31,271 nt of DNA from Alsobacter sp964544365 (GCA_964544365.1 CAZJCW010000020.1:1-31271), one strand, 5' to 3'. Positions 7,984 to 17,180 are shown, counted from the stretch's first letter. The notes: a model not told the origin generated them from the letters alone. Numbers and translations: made by a program.

Positions 7984-9080
7984 TCTTCGGCGTCCATATC
8001 TCCCCCGCTTCGCGAAGCGTCTGCGTCTGCGTCGCGGCGCTGCTCGGCCTCGCGGCCTGCCAGCCGAAGACCGAAGAGGCGGCCGCGCCGGTCCGCCCCG
8101 TCCGCACGGTGACCGTCGCCCCTTCGCCCGCGCAGCCGCAGGCCAGCTTCACCGGACGGGTCGAGGCGCGGGACCAGGCATCGCTCGCCTTCCGGATCGG
8201 CGGTCGCGTGTCGGAACGGCTCGTCGGTGTCGGCGCCACGGTGAAGGAGGGCCAGCCGCTCGCCCGGCTCGATCCCGAAACCGAGATCAACGAGCTGCGC
8301 TCGGCCCGCGCGGCCCTGTCCGCGGCGGAAGGCCTGCTGCGCCAGGCCGAGGCGGCGTATGAACGGCAGGATCACCTGCGGGCGCGCGGCGTCACCACGC
8401 AGGCCGACTACGAGCAGGCCGAGCAGGCCCTGAAGTCGGCCCGCTCGCAGACGGAAGCGGCCGCCGCCGGCGTGCGGATCGCCGAGGACATGGTCGGCTT
8501 CACCGTGCTGAAGGCCGACGCGCCGGGCGTGGTCACCGCCATCGGCGCGGAACCGGGCGAGGTCGTCGCGGCCGGGCGCATGGTGGTGCAGCTGGCGCGG
8601 CGCGACGGGCGCGACGCGGTGTTCGACGTGCCCGCGGCTGCGCTGGCGGCCATCGGCGTCGACGACCGCGTCACCGTGACGCTCGCCGGCAATCCCGCCG
8701 TGACGGCGACCGGTCGGGTGCGCGAGGTTTCGCCCGAGGCCGATGCCGTGACCCGGCTGTTCCGGATCCGCGTCGGGCTCGCCGAACCGCCGGAGGGCAT
8801 GCGCCTCGGCGTCTCGGTGCAGGGCACGCCGCTCCCCGTCGAGACGCAGGGCTTCTCCATCCCGGCGGCGGCCCTGGTCCGTTCCGGCGGCCAGACCGCG
8901 GTGTGGGTCGTCGATCCGGCAACCCGCAAGATCGCCGAGCGCCGCGTCGAGATCGCCGCGGACGATCCGGCGCGCGCCGTTGTCACGCGCGGCCTCGCGG
9001 CAGGCGACATCGTGGTCACCGCCGGGGCCTCGACCCTCAAGGCCGGACAGTCAGTACGCCTCGCAGGGGTCGAACCGTGA
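7980..9080 (+). CDS. RND efflux periplasmic adaptor (membrane fusion protein) 1
   Basis: This 366-residue predicted lipoprotein has lipobox LGLAAC with Cys27. The order is that of HlyD-like adaptors: a first lipoyl/barrel-sandwich half (FTGRVEARDQASLAFRIGGRV...GQPLARLDPE), an alpha-helical hairpin at about residues 98-160, the second lipoyl half (LKADAPGVVTAIGAEPGEVVAAG), then beta-barrel and membrane-proximal domains. It should bridge the RND pump to an outer-membrane channel in the periplasm. The start overlaps the hdeD-like stop (ATGA) and the stop overlaps the pump start. The conserved VREVSPEAD and MRLG segments recur in the second adaptor at 12157-13314. No TolC-type channel gene is in the window. 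Confidence 0.93.
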   Translation: MIFGVHISPASRSVCVCVAALLGLAACQPKTEEAAAPVRPVRTVTVAPSPAQPQASFTGRVEARDQASLAFRIGGRVSERLVGVGATVKEGQPLARLDPETEINELRSARAALSAAEGLLRQAEAAYERQDHLRARGVTTQADYEQAEQALKSARSQTEAAAAGVRIAEDMVGFTVLKADAPGVVTAIGAEPGEVVAAGRMVVQLARRDGRDAVFDVPAAALAAIGVDDRVTVTLAGNPAVTATGRVREVSPEADAVTRLFRIRVGLAEPPEGMRLGVSVQGTPLPVETQGFSIPAAALVRSGGQTAVWVVDPATRKIAERRVEIAADDPARAVVTRGLAAGDIVVTAGASTLKAGQSVRLAGVEP

Positions 9081-12000
9081 TGCAGTTCAATCTGTCCGAC
9101 TGGGCCCTGCGCCACCGCTCCTTCGTCATCTTCCTGATGATCGTCTCCGTGCTCGCCGGCCTGCTGGCCTACTGGCGGCTGGGGCGCAACGAGGACCCCA
9201 CCTTCGTCATCAAGACGATGGTGGTGTCCGCCGCGTGGCCCGGCGCCACGACGGACGAGATGCTGAAGCAGGTCACCGAGCGGCTCGAGCGCAAGCTCGA
9301 GGAGACGCCCGGAATCGACTTCCTGCGCAGCTACACGACGCGCGGCATCACCACGATCTTCGTCAACCTGAAGGAGTCGGTGCCCGGCGCCGAGGTGCCC
9401 GGCACGTGGCAGAAGGCCCGCAATCTCGTCGCCGACATGCGCCACACGCTGCCGGCCGGGGTGGTCGGCCCGTTCTTCAACGACCGCTTCGGCGACACGT
9501 TCGGCATCATCTACGGCTTCACGGCCGACGGGTTCAGCCGGCGCGAGCTGCGCGACACGGTGGAAGCGATCCGGTCGGAGCTGCTGCTGGTTCCGGACGT
9601 CTCCAAGATCGAGCTGATCGGCGCGCAGGACGAGCGCATCTTCGTCGACTTCTCCGTGCAGGAGCTGGCACGGCTGCGCATCGACCCGGGCGCGCTGATC
9701 GCGGCGCTGCAGGCGCAGAACATGGTTCGCCCGTCCGGCGTCATCAACACGGACGAGGAACGCCTCACCATCCGGGTGTCCGGCGCGTTCTCCTCGGAAG
9801 ACGACATCCGCAACGTGAATTTCGCGGTCGGCGACCGCATGGTGCGGCTCGCCGACATCGCGACGGTGCGGCGCGGCCATTCCGATCCGCCGCAGCCGCT
9901 GTTCCGGGTGAACGGCCAGGAGGCGATCGGACTCGGCATCGCGATGCGCGACGGCGGCGACATCCTGGCGCTGGGCGTCAACGTCAAGAAGGCGATGGAG
10001 CGGATCACGGCGTCGCTGCCGCACGGCCTCGAGCCGCGCCTCGTCGCCGACCAGTCGGTGACGGTGCGCTACGCCATCGCCGACTTCATGACGTCGCTCT
10101 GGCAGTCGGTCGCGATCATCCTCGTCGTCAGCTTCATCGCGCTGGGCGTCCGGGCCGGGCTGGTGGTGGCGCTCGCCATTCCGCTGACGCTGGCGATGGT
10201 CTTCGCGCTGATGGACGTCGTGAACATCGACATGCAGCGCGTGTCGCTGGGTGCGCTGATCATCGCGCTGGCGCTTCTCGTCGACGACGCGATGACGACG
10301 ACCGACGCCACCATGTCGCGGCTGGCGCTGGGGGAACCCAAGGAGAAGGCCGCGACCTACGCCTACAAGCAATACGCGATGGCGATGCTCGCCGGCACGT
10401 TCGTGACGATCGCCGGGTTCGTGCCCATCGGCTTCGCGGCGAGCTCGGCGGGCGAGTACACGTTCTCGCTGTTCGCCGTCGTCAGCATGGCGCTGCTCGT
10501 GTCGTGGATCGTCGCGATCGTCTTCGCGCCGGTGCTGGGCGTGGCGATCCTGAAGGCGCCGAAGGCGGCCGCCGGGTCGTCGGAAGGGAGCGTCGCGGCG
10601 GCGTTCCGGAAGCTCCTGACGCTCGCCTTCAAGGCCCGGTGGATCACCATCGGCGCCACGGTCGGCGTGTTCGTGCTCTCGGTCCTGGCCCTGCCGCTGG
10701 TGCCGCGGCAGTTCTTCCCGGCGTCCGACCGGACCGAACTGCTGGTGGACCTTCGCCTGCCGCAGAACGCGTCGATCCGCGCCAGCGAGTCCGTCTCCGC
10801 ACGGATCGATGCGGCGCTGCGCGGCGACCCGGACGTCGAGCGCTGGAGCACCTATGTCGGGCGCGGCGCCATCCGGTTCTACCTGCCGCTGAACGCGCAG
10901 CTGCCGAACGACTTCTTCAGCCAGCTCGTCGTCGTCGCCAAGGACGTGCCGGGCCGGGACAGGCTTCACAAGCGGCTCGAGGCGCTTCTCGCCAACGAGT
11001 TCCCGGCGCTGGTGACGCGCGTGTACCCGCTCGAGCTCGGCCCGCCGGTCGGCTGGCCGGTGCAGTACCGCGTGGTCGGCCCCGACATCGCCGAGGTGCG
11101 CGGCGTCGCGCTGAAGGTGGCGCAGGCCATCTCGGCCAATCCGCTCATCAAGCAGGTCGGCTTCGACTGGATGGAGCCGGCGCGCGAGGTTCGCCTGCGG
11201 GTCGACCAGGACGAGGCCCGCCGCCTCGGCCTCAGCTCGCAGGCCCTGTCGGGCATCCTGGCCACGGTGCTCTCGGGCGCCCCGGTGACGCAGGTGCGCG
11301 ACGACATCTACCTCGTCGACGTCATCGTGCGCTCGCGCGACGAGGAGCGCCTGACGCTGGACACCCTGCGGTCCCTGCAGGTCAACACGCCGTCCGGACG
11401 GTCCGTGCCGCTGTCCCAGTTCGTCACGCTGGAATACGTGCAGGACTACCCGCTGGTCTGGCGGCGCGACCGGGTGACGACGCTCACCGTCGAGGCCGAC
11501 GTGACCGCCGGCACGCTGCCGGAGACGGTCGTCGCCGACATCGAGCCGCGGATCGACGCGCTGCGCGCGGCGCTGCCGCCGGGGGTGCGGATCGACACGG
11601 GCGGCACGGTCGAGGAGAGCGCGAAGTCGCAGGCTTCCGTGGTCGCCGTCGTGCCGCTGATGCTGCTGATCATGCTCACGGTGCTGATGGCCCAGCTGCA
11701 CAGCTTCGCGCGGCTGCTGGTGGTGCTCAGCATCGCGCCGCTCGGGCTGATCGGCGTCGTCGGGGCGCTGCTGCTGTCGGGCAAGCCGCTCGGCTTCGTG
11801 GCGCTGCTCGGCATCCTGGCGCTGATCGGCATCATCACCAAGAACGCGGTGATCCTGGTGGGGCAGATCGAATCGGAGCGTGCAGCGGGCAAGAGCGTCG
11901 CGGATGCGGCGCTCGACGCGAGCGCGACCCGCTTCCGGCCGATCATGCTCACGGCCGTGTCGACGGTGCTGGGCATGATCCCCATCGCCCCCACCGTCTT

Positions 12001-12160
12001 CTGGGGGCCGATGGCCTTCGCGATCATGGGCGGACTGCTGGTGGCCACGCTGCTGACGCTGGTCTTCCTGCCGACGCTCTACGTGGCGTGGTTCGGCCGC
12101 GACGGGGCGAAGACGGACGCCGGCAAGCCGGCCGGCGCGATGGTGGAGGCTTCCCGATGA
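9080..12160 (+). CDS. RND-family efflux pump permease (AcrB/HAE-type)
   Basis: This 1026-residue inner-membrane proton/drug antiporter has the usual plan of one N-terminal span, a large periplasmic porter region, five spans, a second periplasmic region and six spans. The proton-relay residues are present: the DD pair in LLVDDAM at 402-403 (AcrB D407/D408) and the Lys of ITKNAVIL at 921 (AcrB K940). The WPGATTDEM and E-x(4)-PGIDFLRS segments are typical of the porter domain. ATG 9080 overlaps the adaptor-1 stop; an in-frame GTG at 9077 is an alternative. The 3' end overlaps adaptor 2. The length fits HAE-type pumps. The substrate cannot be inferred from sequence. Confidence 0.95.
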   Translation: MQFNLSDWALRHRSFVIFLMIVSVLAGLLAYWRLGRNEDPTFVIKTMVVSAAWPGATTDEMLKQVTERLERKLEETPGIDFLRSYTTRGITTIFVNLKESVPGAEVPGTWQKARNLVADMRHTLPAGVVGPFFNDRFGDTFGIIYGFTADGFSRRELRDTVEAIRSELLLVPDVSKIELIGAQDERIFVDFSVQELARLRIDPGALIAALQAQNMVRPSGVINTDEERLTIRVSGAFSSEDDIRNVNFAVGDRMVRLADIATVRRGHSDPPQPLFRVNGQEAIGLGIAMRDGGDILALGVNVKKAMERITASLPHGLEPRLVADQSVTVRYAIADFMTSLWQSVAIILVVSFIALGVRAGLVVALAIPLTLAMVFALMDVVNIDMQRVSLGALIIALALLVDDAMTTTDATMSRLALGEPKEKAATYAYKQYAMAMLAGTFVTIAGFVPIGFAASSAGEYTFSLFAVVSMALLVSWIVAIVFAPVLGVAILKAPKAAAGSSEGSVAAAFRKLLTLAFKARWITIGATVGVFVLSVLALPLVPRQFFPASDRTELLVDLRLPQNASIRASESVSARIDAALRGDPDVERWSTYVGRGAIRFYLPLNAQLPNDFFSQLVVVAKDVPGRDRLHKRLEALLANEFPALVTRVYPLELGPPVGWPVQYRVVGPDIAEVRGVALKVAQAISANPLIKQVGFDWMEPAREVRLRVDQDEARRLGLSSQALSGILATVLSGAPVTQVRDDIYLVDVIVRSRDEERLTLDTLRSLQVNTPSGRSVPLSQFVTLEYVQDYPLVWRRDRVTTLTVEADVTAGTLPETVVADIEPRIDALRAALPPGVRIDTGGTVEESAKSQASVVAVVPLMLLIMLTVLMAQLHSFARLLVVLSIAPLGLIGVVGALLLSGKPLGFVALLGILALIGIITKNAVILVGQIESERAAGKSVADAALDASATRFRPIMLTAVSTVLGMIPIAPTVFWGPMAFAIMGGLLVATLLTLVFLPTLYVAWFGRDGAKTDAGKPAGAMVEASR

Positions 12161-13314
12161 TCCGCCCTGTCCGCCTGATCCTCTCCTGCGCGGGAGCCGC
12201 CGTGCTCGCCGCGACCCTCGCCGGATGCCAGGGCGAGCAGGCCGCGCCCACGGCGGCGCGCCCGGTCCGCGTCGCCACCGTCGAATCCTCGGTGCTGCGC
12301 GATGCCGCGTCGATGACGGGCGACATCCAGGCGCGCAAGGACGTCGATGCGGCGTTCCGCGTCGGTGGCCGCATGATCGAGCGCGGCGTCAATGTCGGCG
12401 ACCGGGTGACGGCCGGGCAGGTGCTCGCGCGCCTCGATCCGGCGACGGAGCAGAACGCCCTGACGGCCGCGAAGGCCACGCTGGCCGCGGCGCGCGGCGA
12501 CGTGACGACGGCGCGCAACACGTTCGAGCGGCAGGACCGGCTGATGGCGCAGGGCTTCACCACGAGGCCGCGCTACGACCAGGCGCGGCAGGCGCTGGAC
12601 ACGGCGCAGTCGCGCCTCGAAGACGCGGAAGCCCGCGTCGAGACGGCCCGCGACCGGCTGCGGTTCACGGAGCTTCGCGCCGACGCGGCGGGCGTCGTCA
12701 CGGCGCGCGGGGCGGAACCGGGCGAAGTGGTGCAGCCTGGCCGGATGATCGTCCGCATCGCCCGCGACGATGACAGGGACGCGGTGTTCGACGTGCCCGC
12801 CTCGATCCTCGCCAGCGGCTCGGCCGACACGCGCATCCGCGTGTCCCTGGTCGCCGATCCGGCGGTCGTCGCCGAGGGACGTGTCCGGGAGGTTTCGCCC
12901 GAGGCCGACCCGGTGACACGGACCTTCAAGGTGCGCGTCGCGCTGGACCGGCCGCCCGAGGCCATGCGGCTCGGCGCGACGGTGAACGGCGCCTTCGACC
13001 TGAGATCGGGCGTCGTGGTGTCGATCCCGGCCTCCGCGCTGACCTCGTCGAACCGGACCCCCGCGGTCTGGATCGTCGATCCGGGCACATCGAGCGTGTC
13101 GCTCCGCAGCATCGACGTGCTGCGCTTCGAACCCGGGCGGGTCATCGTCGCCCAGGGGCTCGAGCCCGGCGAGGTCATCGTGACCGCCGGCGTGCAGGCG
13201 CTTCACCCCGGACAGCGGGTCAAGCCGCTGGCCCCGGCACGATCCACATGGAACGTCATCGAGCGCCCGACGGGCGCAACGGCCGTCAACGCCTCAAGGG
13301 AGTTCAGGGGATGA
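12157..13314 (+). CDS. RND efflux periplasmic adaptor (membrane fusion protein) 2
   Basis: This 385-residue predicted lipoprotein (lipobox LAGC near residue 25) has the same domain order as adaptor 1: lipoyl half, hairpin (about 105-165), lipoyl half (RADAAGVVTARGAEPGEVVQPG), beta-barrel and membrane-proximal domain. The two adaptors share stretches such as DAVFDVPA, GRVREVSPEAD and VWIVDP/VWVVDP and are clearly duplicates. They differ in the signal region and in a C-terminal tail of about 25 residues found only here. Having one adaptor on each side of the pump gene suggests a mixed adaptor ring or a switch between partners. ATGA overlaps occur at both ends, with the pump and with the AbgT gene. 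Confidence 0.93.
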   Translation: MIRPVRLILSCAGAAVLAATLAGCQGEQAAPTAARPVRVATVESSVLRDAASMTGDIQARKDVDAAFRVGGRMIERGVNVGDRVTAGQVLARLDPATEQNALTAAKATLAAARGDVTTARNTFERQDRLMAQGFTTRPRYDQARQALDTAQSRLEDAEARVETARDRLRFTELRADAAGVVTARGAEPGEVVQPGRMIVRIARDDDRDAVFDVPASILASGSADTRIRVSLVADPAVVAEGRVREVSPEADPVTRTFKVRVALDRPPEAMRLGATVNGAFDLRSGVVVSIPASALTSSNRTPAVWIVDPGTSSVSLRSIDVLRFEPGRVIVAQGLEPGEVIVTAGVQALHPGQRVKPLAPARSTWNVIERPTGATAVNASREFRG

Positions 13315-14867
13315 AGAGCGCAAGCGAGGCCGCGCAGGGCCAAAAGACCGCGATGCAGAGGATGCTCGACACCGTCGAGCGGGTCGGGAACATGGTGCCC
13401 CACCCCGTCGTCATCTTCCTGATCCTGATCGCGGTGGTCATCGTCCTGTCCGCCGTGCTCGGGCTGGCGGGCACGTCGGTCACCCTCGAGGTCATCAATC
13501 CCGATACCAACAAGATCGAGCGCTCGACCACCGAGATCCGCAGCCTCCTGACCACGGAAGGCATCCGGTTCCTCTATTCGTCGCTCATTCCGAACTTCAT
13601 GAGCTTCACCGCCGTCGGCCTGATGATCGGGGCGATGATCGGCGCGGGCGTCGCCGAGGAGTCGGGCCTCGTGAAGGCGCTGATCCGCAAGCTGGTGATC
13701 GTGTCGCCGGCCGGGGCGCTGACCTACATCCTCGCCTTCGTCGGCATCATCTCGAGCATCGCGGCGGATGCCGGATATCTCGTGCTGATCCCGCTGGCCG
13801 GCGTCGCGTACATGAGCGTCGGGCGCCATCCCCTCGCGGGCCTCGCGCTGGGCTTCGCCGCCGTCGCGGGCGCCTTCACCGTCAACATGCTGATCAAGCC
13901 GCTCGACGCCGTCCTCGTCGAGTTCACCAACGACGCGGGCCGTCTCGTCGACCCCAACACGAACATCGGCCTCGCATCGAACCTCTGGTTCTCGATCGCC
14001 TCGGTGCTGTTCCTGACGGTGGTCATCGCGGTGATCACCGATCGCGTCATCTCGCCCCGCCTCGGCCCGTACAATGCCGGCGGGACGCCCGAGCCGTCGG
14101 CCGGCAAGGGACCCGAGCTGTCGCCCGAGGAGGCCCGTGGCCTGCGATACGCGCTCTACGGCCTGATCGGCGTCGGCGTCGTCTTCGCGCTGCTGACGAT
14201 CCCGTCCGGCGCTCCGCTGCGCAATCCGACGACCGGCGAGCTGATCGGCAACTCGCCGTTCATGAACGGCCTCATCGGCCTCATCATGGTGACCTTCCTC
14301 ACCACCGGCTGGACCTACGGGATCGGCGCCGGCACGCTCAAGACGCTGTCGGACGTGATCCGGGCGATGGAGAAGGCCGTCACCAGCCTGGGTCCGACGA
14401 TCTTCCTGCTGTTCGTGCTCAGCCAGTTCGTTGCCTACTTCACCTACACGAACATCGGCACGATCATGGCTCTCAAGCTGTCGGACGTGCTCCAGTCGGC
14501 CAATATCGGCGCCCTGCCGCTGCTGCTCGGCTTCATCGTGGTGGTCGCGCTCATCGACCTGCTGCTGACGGGCGCGCTGGCGAAGTGGGCGATCTTCGCC
14601 CCGGTCTTCGTGCCGCTGCTGATGAAGCTCGGCGTGGAGCCGGAGGCGGTCCTCGCGGCCTACCGCGTCGGCGACTCGCCGATGAACGCCATCACCCCGC
14701 TCAACGCGTATTTCGCGGTGGTCGTGGGCTTCGCCCAGAAATACGACAAGTCGGCCGGCGTCGGCACGCTCGTCGCGCTGATGCTGCCTTACGTGATCTC
14801 GATGTTCGTGCTCTGGATCGCGCTGTTCGCCGTCTGGAAGTCGCTGGGCCTGCCGTGGGGCCTGTGA
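13311..14867 (+). CDS. AbgT-family transporter (MtrF/YdaH-like)
   Basis: The 518 residues are the usual AbgT length. The family was first described for p-aminobenzoyl-glutamate uptake; MtrF and YdaH were later shown to expel sulfonamide antimetabolites. Measured against MtrF, as I recall its numbering, functional positions line up with exact spacing: D199 (MtrF D193), W426 (W420), then Pro, Arg, Asp and Pro in EPEAVLAAYRVGDSPMNAITP at spacings 18, 8, 3 and 8. The Ser three residues before the Trp (MtrF S417) is Leu423 here. ATG 13311 overlaps the adaptor-2 stop, so it is translationally tied to the RND pump. The frame is open upstream to 13248, but that lies inside adaptor 2. Confidence 0.93.
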   Translation: MKSASEAAQGQKTAMQRMLDTVERVGNMVPHPVVIFLILIAVVIVLSAVLGLAGTSVTLEVINPDTNKIERSTTEIRSLLTTEGIRFLYSSLIPNFMSFTAVGLMIGAMIGAGVAEESGLVKALIRKLVIVSPAGALTYILAFVGIISSIAADAGYLVLIPLAGVAYMSVGRHPLAGLALGFAAVAGAFTVNMLIKPLDAVLVEFTNDAGRLVDPNTNIGLASNLWFSIASVLFLTVVIAVITDRVISPRLGPYNAGGTPEPSAGKGPELSPEEARGLRYALYGLIGVGVVFALLTIPSGAPLRNPTTGELIGNSPFMNGLIGLIMVTFLTTGWTYGIGAGTLKTLSDVIRAMEKAVTSLGPTIFLLFVLSQFVAYFTYTNIGTIMALKLSDVLQSANIGALPLLLGFIVVVALIDLLLTGALAKWAIFAPVFVPLLMKLGVEPEAVLAAYRVGDSPMNAITPLNAYFAVVVGFAQKYDKSAGVGTLVALMLPYVISMFVLWIALFAVWKSLGLPWGL

Positions 14868-14894
14868 CGAACGGACCCGCAAGTCTTCCCGGGC

Positions 14895-14912
14895 GGACGC
14901 GGCCACGCGTCC
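14895..14912 (+). terminator. Stem-loop between the AbgT and DUF1269 genes
   Basis: GGACGCG (14895-14901), loop GCCA and CGCGTCC (14906-14912) form a perfect 7-bp stem followed by a C/T-rich tract. It lies 28 bases after the AbgT stop. It could end the efflux operon, or partly attenuate transcription into the next genes, since it lacks a clean T-run. Confidence 0.4.
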
Positions 14913-14939
14913 CCCTTCCTCGCCTGACAGGAGTTTTCC

Positions 14940-15452
14940 ATGGCTGATCTCGTCTTCATCGCCTACCCGACCGAGGCCAAGGCCGAGGAGGTGCGCAAGC
15001 GCGTGCTGGAACTGCAGAAGGAATATCTGATCGAGCTGGGCGACGCCGTCGTCGTCGTGAAGGACCAGAGCGGCCAGATCAAGCTGAACCAGCTCATCAA
15101 CACGACGGCCGCCGGCGCCATGTCCGGGGCGGTCTGGGGCGCGCTCATCGGGCTCATCTTCCTCAACCCGCTGCTGGGCTCGGCGGTCGGCGCGGCGTCC
15201 GGCGCGCTCGGCGGCAAGCTGACCGACGTCGGCATCGACGACGCGTTCATGAAGGACGCGGCCTCGGCGCTGCAGCCGGGCAGTGCCGGCCTGTTCCTGC
15301 TGATCCGCAAGATCACCGCGGACAAGGTGCTGGCCGACCTGCACGGATCGGGCGGCGTCGTCATGAAGACCTCCTACGACGAGACCAAGGAAGCGGCGCT
15401 CCGGGCGGCACTCGCCGGCTCTTCGGAACCGACCTCCGGTCCCTCGACCTGA
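14940..15452 (+). CDS. DUF1269 membrane-associated protein
   Basis: This 170-residue protein begins with the DUF1269 pattern (MADLVFIAYPTEAKAEEVR, then ELGDAVVVVKD). A glycine/alanine-rich hydrophobic hairpin follows at about residues 57-98 (GAMSGAVWGALIGLIFLNPL, then AVGAASGALGGKLTDVGID). It ends with a soluble SAGLFLLIRKITADKVLADL segment. The family is widespread and its role is unknown. AGGAG at 14930-14934 gives a strong ribosome-binding site for ATG 14940. It probably starts the next transcription unit, with the pentapeptide-like gene 10 bp downstream. Confidence 0.88.
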   Translation: MADLVFIAYPTEAKAEEVRKRVLELQKEYLIELGDAVVVVKDQSGQIKLNQLINTTAAGAMSGAVWGALIGLIFLNPLLGSAVGAASGALGGKLTDVGIDDAFMKDAASALQPGSAGLFLLIRKITADKVLADLHGSGGVVMKTSYDETKEAALRAALAGSSEPTSGPST

Positions 15453-15462
15453 GCCTGGCCGC

Positions 15463-17151
15463 GTGGTCGGCATCAGCCTCGCATCCTTCGAGCCGCTGCT
15501 GCCGGCCGAGCGGGCCATCGTCGCCGAGCTGGCGCGGGGGGATTTCGATCGCCTCGGGGACGGCCGGCGACCCGAGACGGCCGACCCGGACCGGGTGGTC
15601 CGGGCCGAACTCCTGCGCTTCCTGCTCCTGGGCGGCGACGCCACGACACGCCCGCACGAAAAGGGCGTCCGCGTCAGCGGCGGCTGGATCTCCGGGCTGC
15701 TCGACCTCGAGGGCTGCCGCATCCCGCGCGACATCGGCCTGAAGGATTGCCACTTCGAGGCGGCGCCCGTGCTGCGCTCCGCCATCATCGACAGCCTCTT
15801 CCTCGACGGTTCGGCCTTGCCGGGGCTCTTCGCCGACCGGCTCGAGGCGCGCGGCGGGCTCACCCTGCGCGGTTCGCTGGTCAAGGGCGAGATCCGGCTC
15901 TCCGGCGCCAGCATCGGCGGCGCGGTGGAGTGCGACGGGATCACGCTCGAGCGGCCGGGAACGATCGTCCTGGCAGCCGGCGGGCTGTCCGCCAACGGGG
16001 TCCACCTGCGCGGCGCGTCGGTGCGCGGCGGGATCGACCTGTCGGGTGCGCGCCTCGTGGCGGGGATCGAGGGGCAAGGGCTCTCGCTCGCCCATCCGGA
16101 CGCCATCGCGCTCAACGCCGATTCCCTGGAAGCCGGCAGCAACGTCGTCCTGCGCCGCGGCGGCATCACCGGCGAGGTCCGCCTGACCGGCGCCCTCGTC
16201 AAGGGCGACCTCGACTGCCTCGGCGCGACATTCGCCAATGCCGGCGCGACCGCCCTCGACCTCGGACGGGTCGACATCGAGGGCGGGTTCTTCCTGCGCG
16301 GCGAGGCGAGCGTGCAGGGCGTGCTCGACATGACCGGGGCCAAGATCGGCACCCTGCACGACGAGCCTTCGGCGTGGCCGGGCAAGGGCGACCTGCTTCT
16401 CAACCGCTGCATCTATTCGGGCTTCATCGACGGACCGGTCGACGCCGAGACCCGCCTGGACTGGCTGTCGCGGCAGAGCCCCGAGCGCTGGGGTGAGGAT
16501 TTCTGGCCGCAGCCCTACGAGCAACTCGCCACCGTGTTCCGCGACATGGGGCACGACGAGGACGCGCGCTCGGTGCTGGTCGAGAAGGAGCGCCTGCAGC
16601 GTGCGGCACGGCGCGCCCGCACCGGGAACCGCGCCTGGCGCGGCGTCCTGGCGGCGAAGGACGGGATGCTCGGCATTACGCTCGGCTACGGCCGGCAGCC
16701 CCTGCTGGCCTTCGTGTGGCTGGCGCTGTTCTGGCTCATCGGCGTCGCCGTGTTCGCCCATGCCGATGCGGTGGGGGCGATGAAGCCCAACAGCCCTGTC
16801 GTCCTGCGCTCCGCCGAGTGGACAGCCTGCCGCCTCGAAACCGGGCAGCAGGTGACGCTGGCGGGCACGGACACGGTGCTGCAGGGGCGGGCGCAGAAGG
16901 GGCAGAACCAGCTCGACTGTTTCCGGTCCCAGTTCGAGGCGCTGAGCTACCCGGAATTCAATGCGTGGATGTATTCCCTCGACACGCTCTTTCCGGTTCT
17001 CGAGATCGGGCAGAGGGGGTACTGGCGTCCCGACCCGGCGCAGCGCTGGGGTGGCATGACCATCGCATACTTCTATTTCGAGTCGGTCGTCGGATGGGCG
17101 CTCAGCCTGCTCGCCGTGGCAGGGTTTTCCGGGCTCGTGAAGTCGAACTGA
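15463..17151 (+). CDS. Pentapeptide-like beta-helix protein with C-terminal membrane module
   Basis: The 562 residues fall into two parts. Residues about 65-310 are built of degenerate repeats with alternating Leu/Ile and short polar residues (GLTLRGSLVKGEIRLSGASI, RGGIDLSGARL, GEVRLTGALVKGDLDCLGA), suggesting a right-handed beta-helix. The C-terminal part has a hydrophobic span at about 411-431 and another at about 532-557. Between them is a soluble loop with two Cys (TACRLETG, LDCFRSQF) and the motif YSLDTLFPVLEIGQRGYWRPD. That motif followed by a GWALSLL-x(6)-GLVK tail recurs in uncharacterised membrane proteins of several phyla and recalls two-span ion-channel modules, though no selectivity-filter signature is evident. 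The start is GTG 15463, with a weak ribosome-binding site. Confidence 0.78.
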   Translation: MVGISLASFEPLLPAERAIVAELARGDFDRLGDGRRPETADPDRVVRAELLRFLLLGGDATTRPHEKGVRVSGGWISGLLDLEGCRIPRDIGLKDCHFEAAPVLRSAIIDSLFLDGSALPGLFADRLEARGGLTLRGSLVKGEIRLSGASIGGAVECDGITLERPGTIVLAAGGLSANGVHLRGASVRGGIDLSGARLVAGIEGQGLSLAHPDAIALNADSLEAGSNVVLRRGGITGEVRLTGALVKGDLDCLGATFANAGATALDLGRVDIEGGFFLRGEASVQGVLDMTGAKIGTLHDEPSAWPGKGDLLLNRCIYSGFIDGPVDAETRLDWLSRQSPERWGEDFWPQPYEQLATVFRDMGHDEDARSVLVEKERLQRAARRARTGNRAWRGVLAAKDGMLGITLGYGRQPLLAFVWLALFWLIGVAVFAHADAVGAMKPNSPVVLRSAEWTACRLETGQQVTLAGTDTVLQGRAQKGQNQLDCFRSQFEALSYPEFNAWMYSLDTLFPVLEIGQRGYWRPDPAQRWGGMTIAYFYFESVVGWALSLLAVAGFSGLVKSN

Positions 17152-17180
17152 GGCGTCGCCGGCAGGGCAGTGAGGGCATC

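Noticed and set aside
8408..11701. Very long open frame on the minus strand (about 1,100 codons) opposite the RND operon
   Set aside because: It is antisense to well-recognised adaptor and pump genes. The translation is Arg/His/Asp/Gln-rich low-complexity sequence, as expected from the complement of high-GC3 genes.
13203..16412. Minus-strand open frame of over 1,000 codons
   Set aside because: It lies opposite the AbgT, DUF1269 and pentapeptide-like genes. Its composition is a GC-bias shadow and no domain is recognisable.
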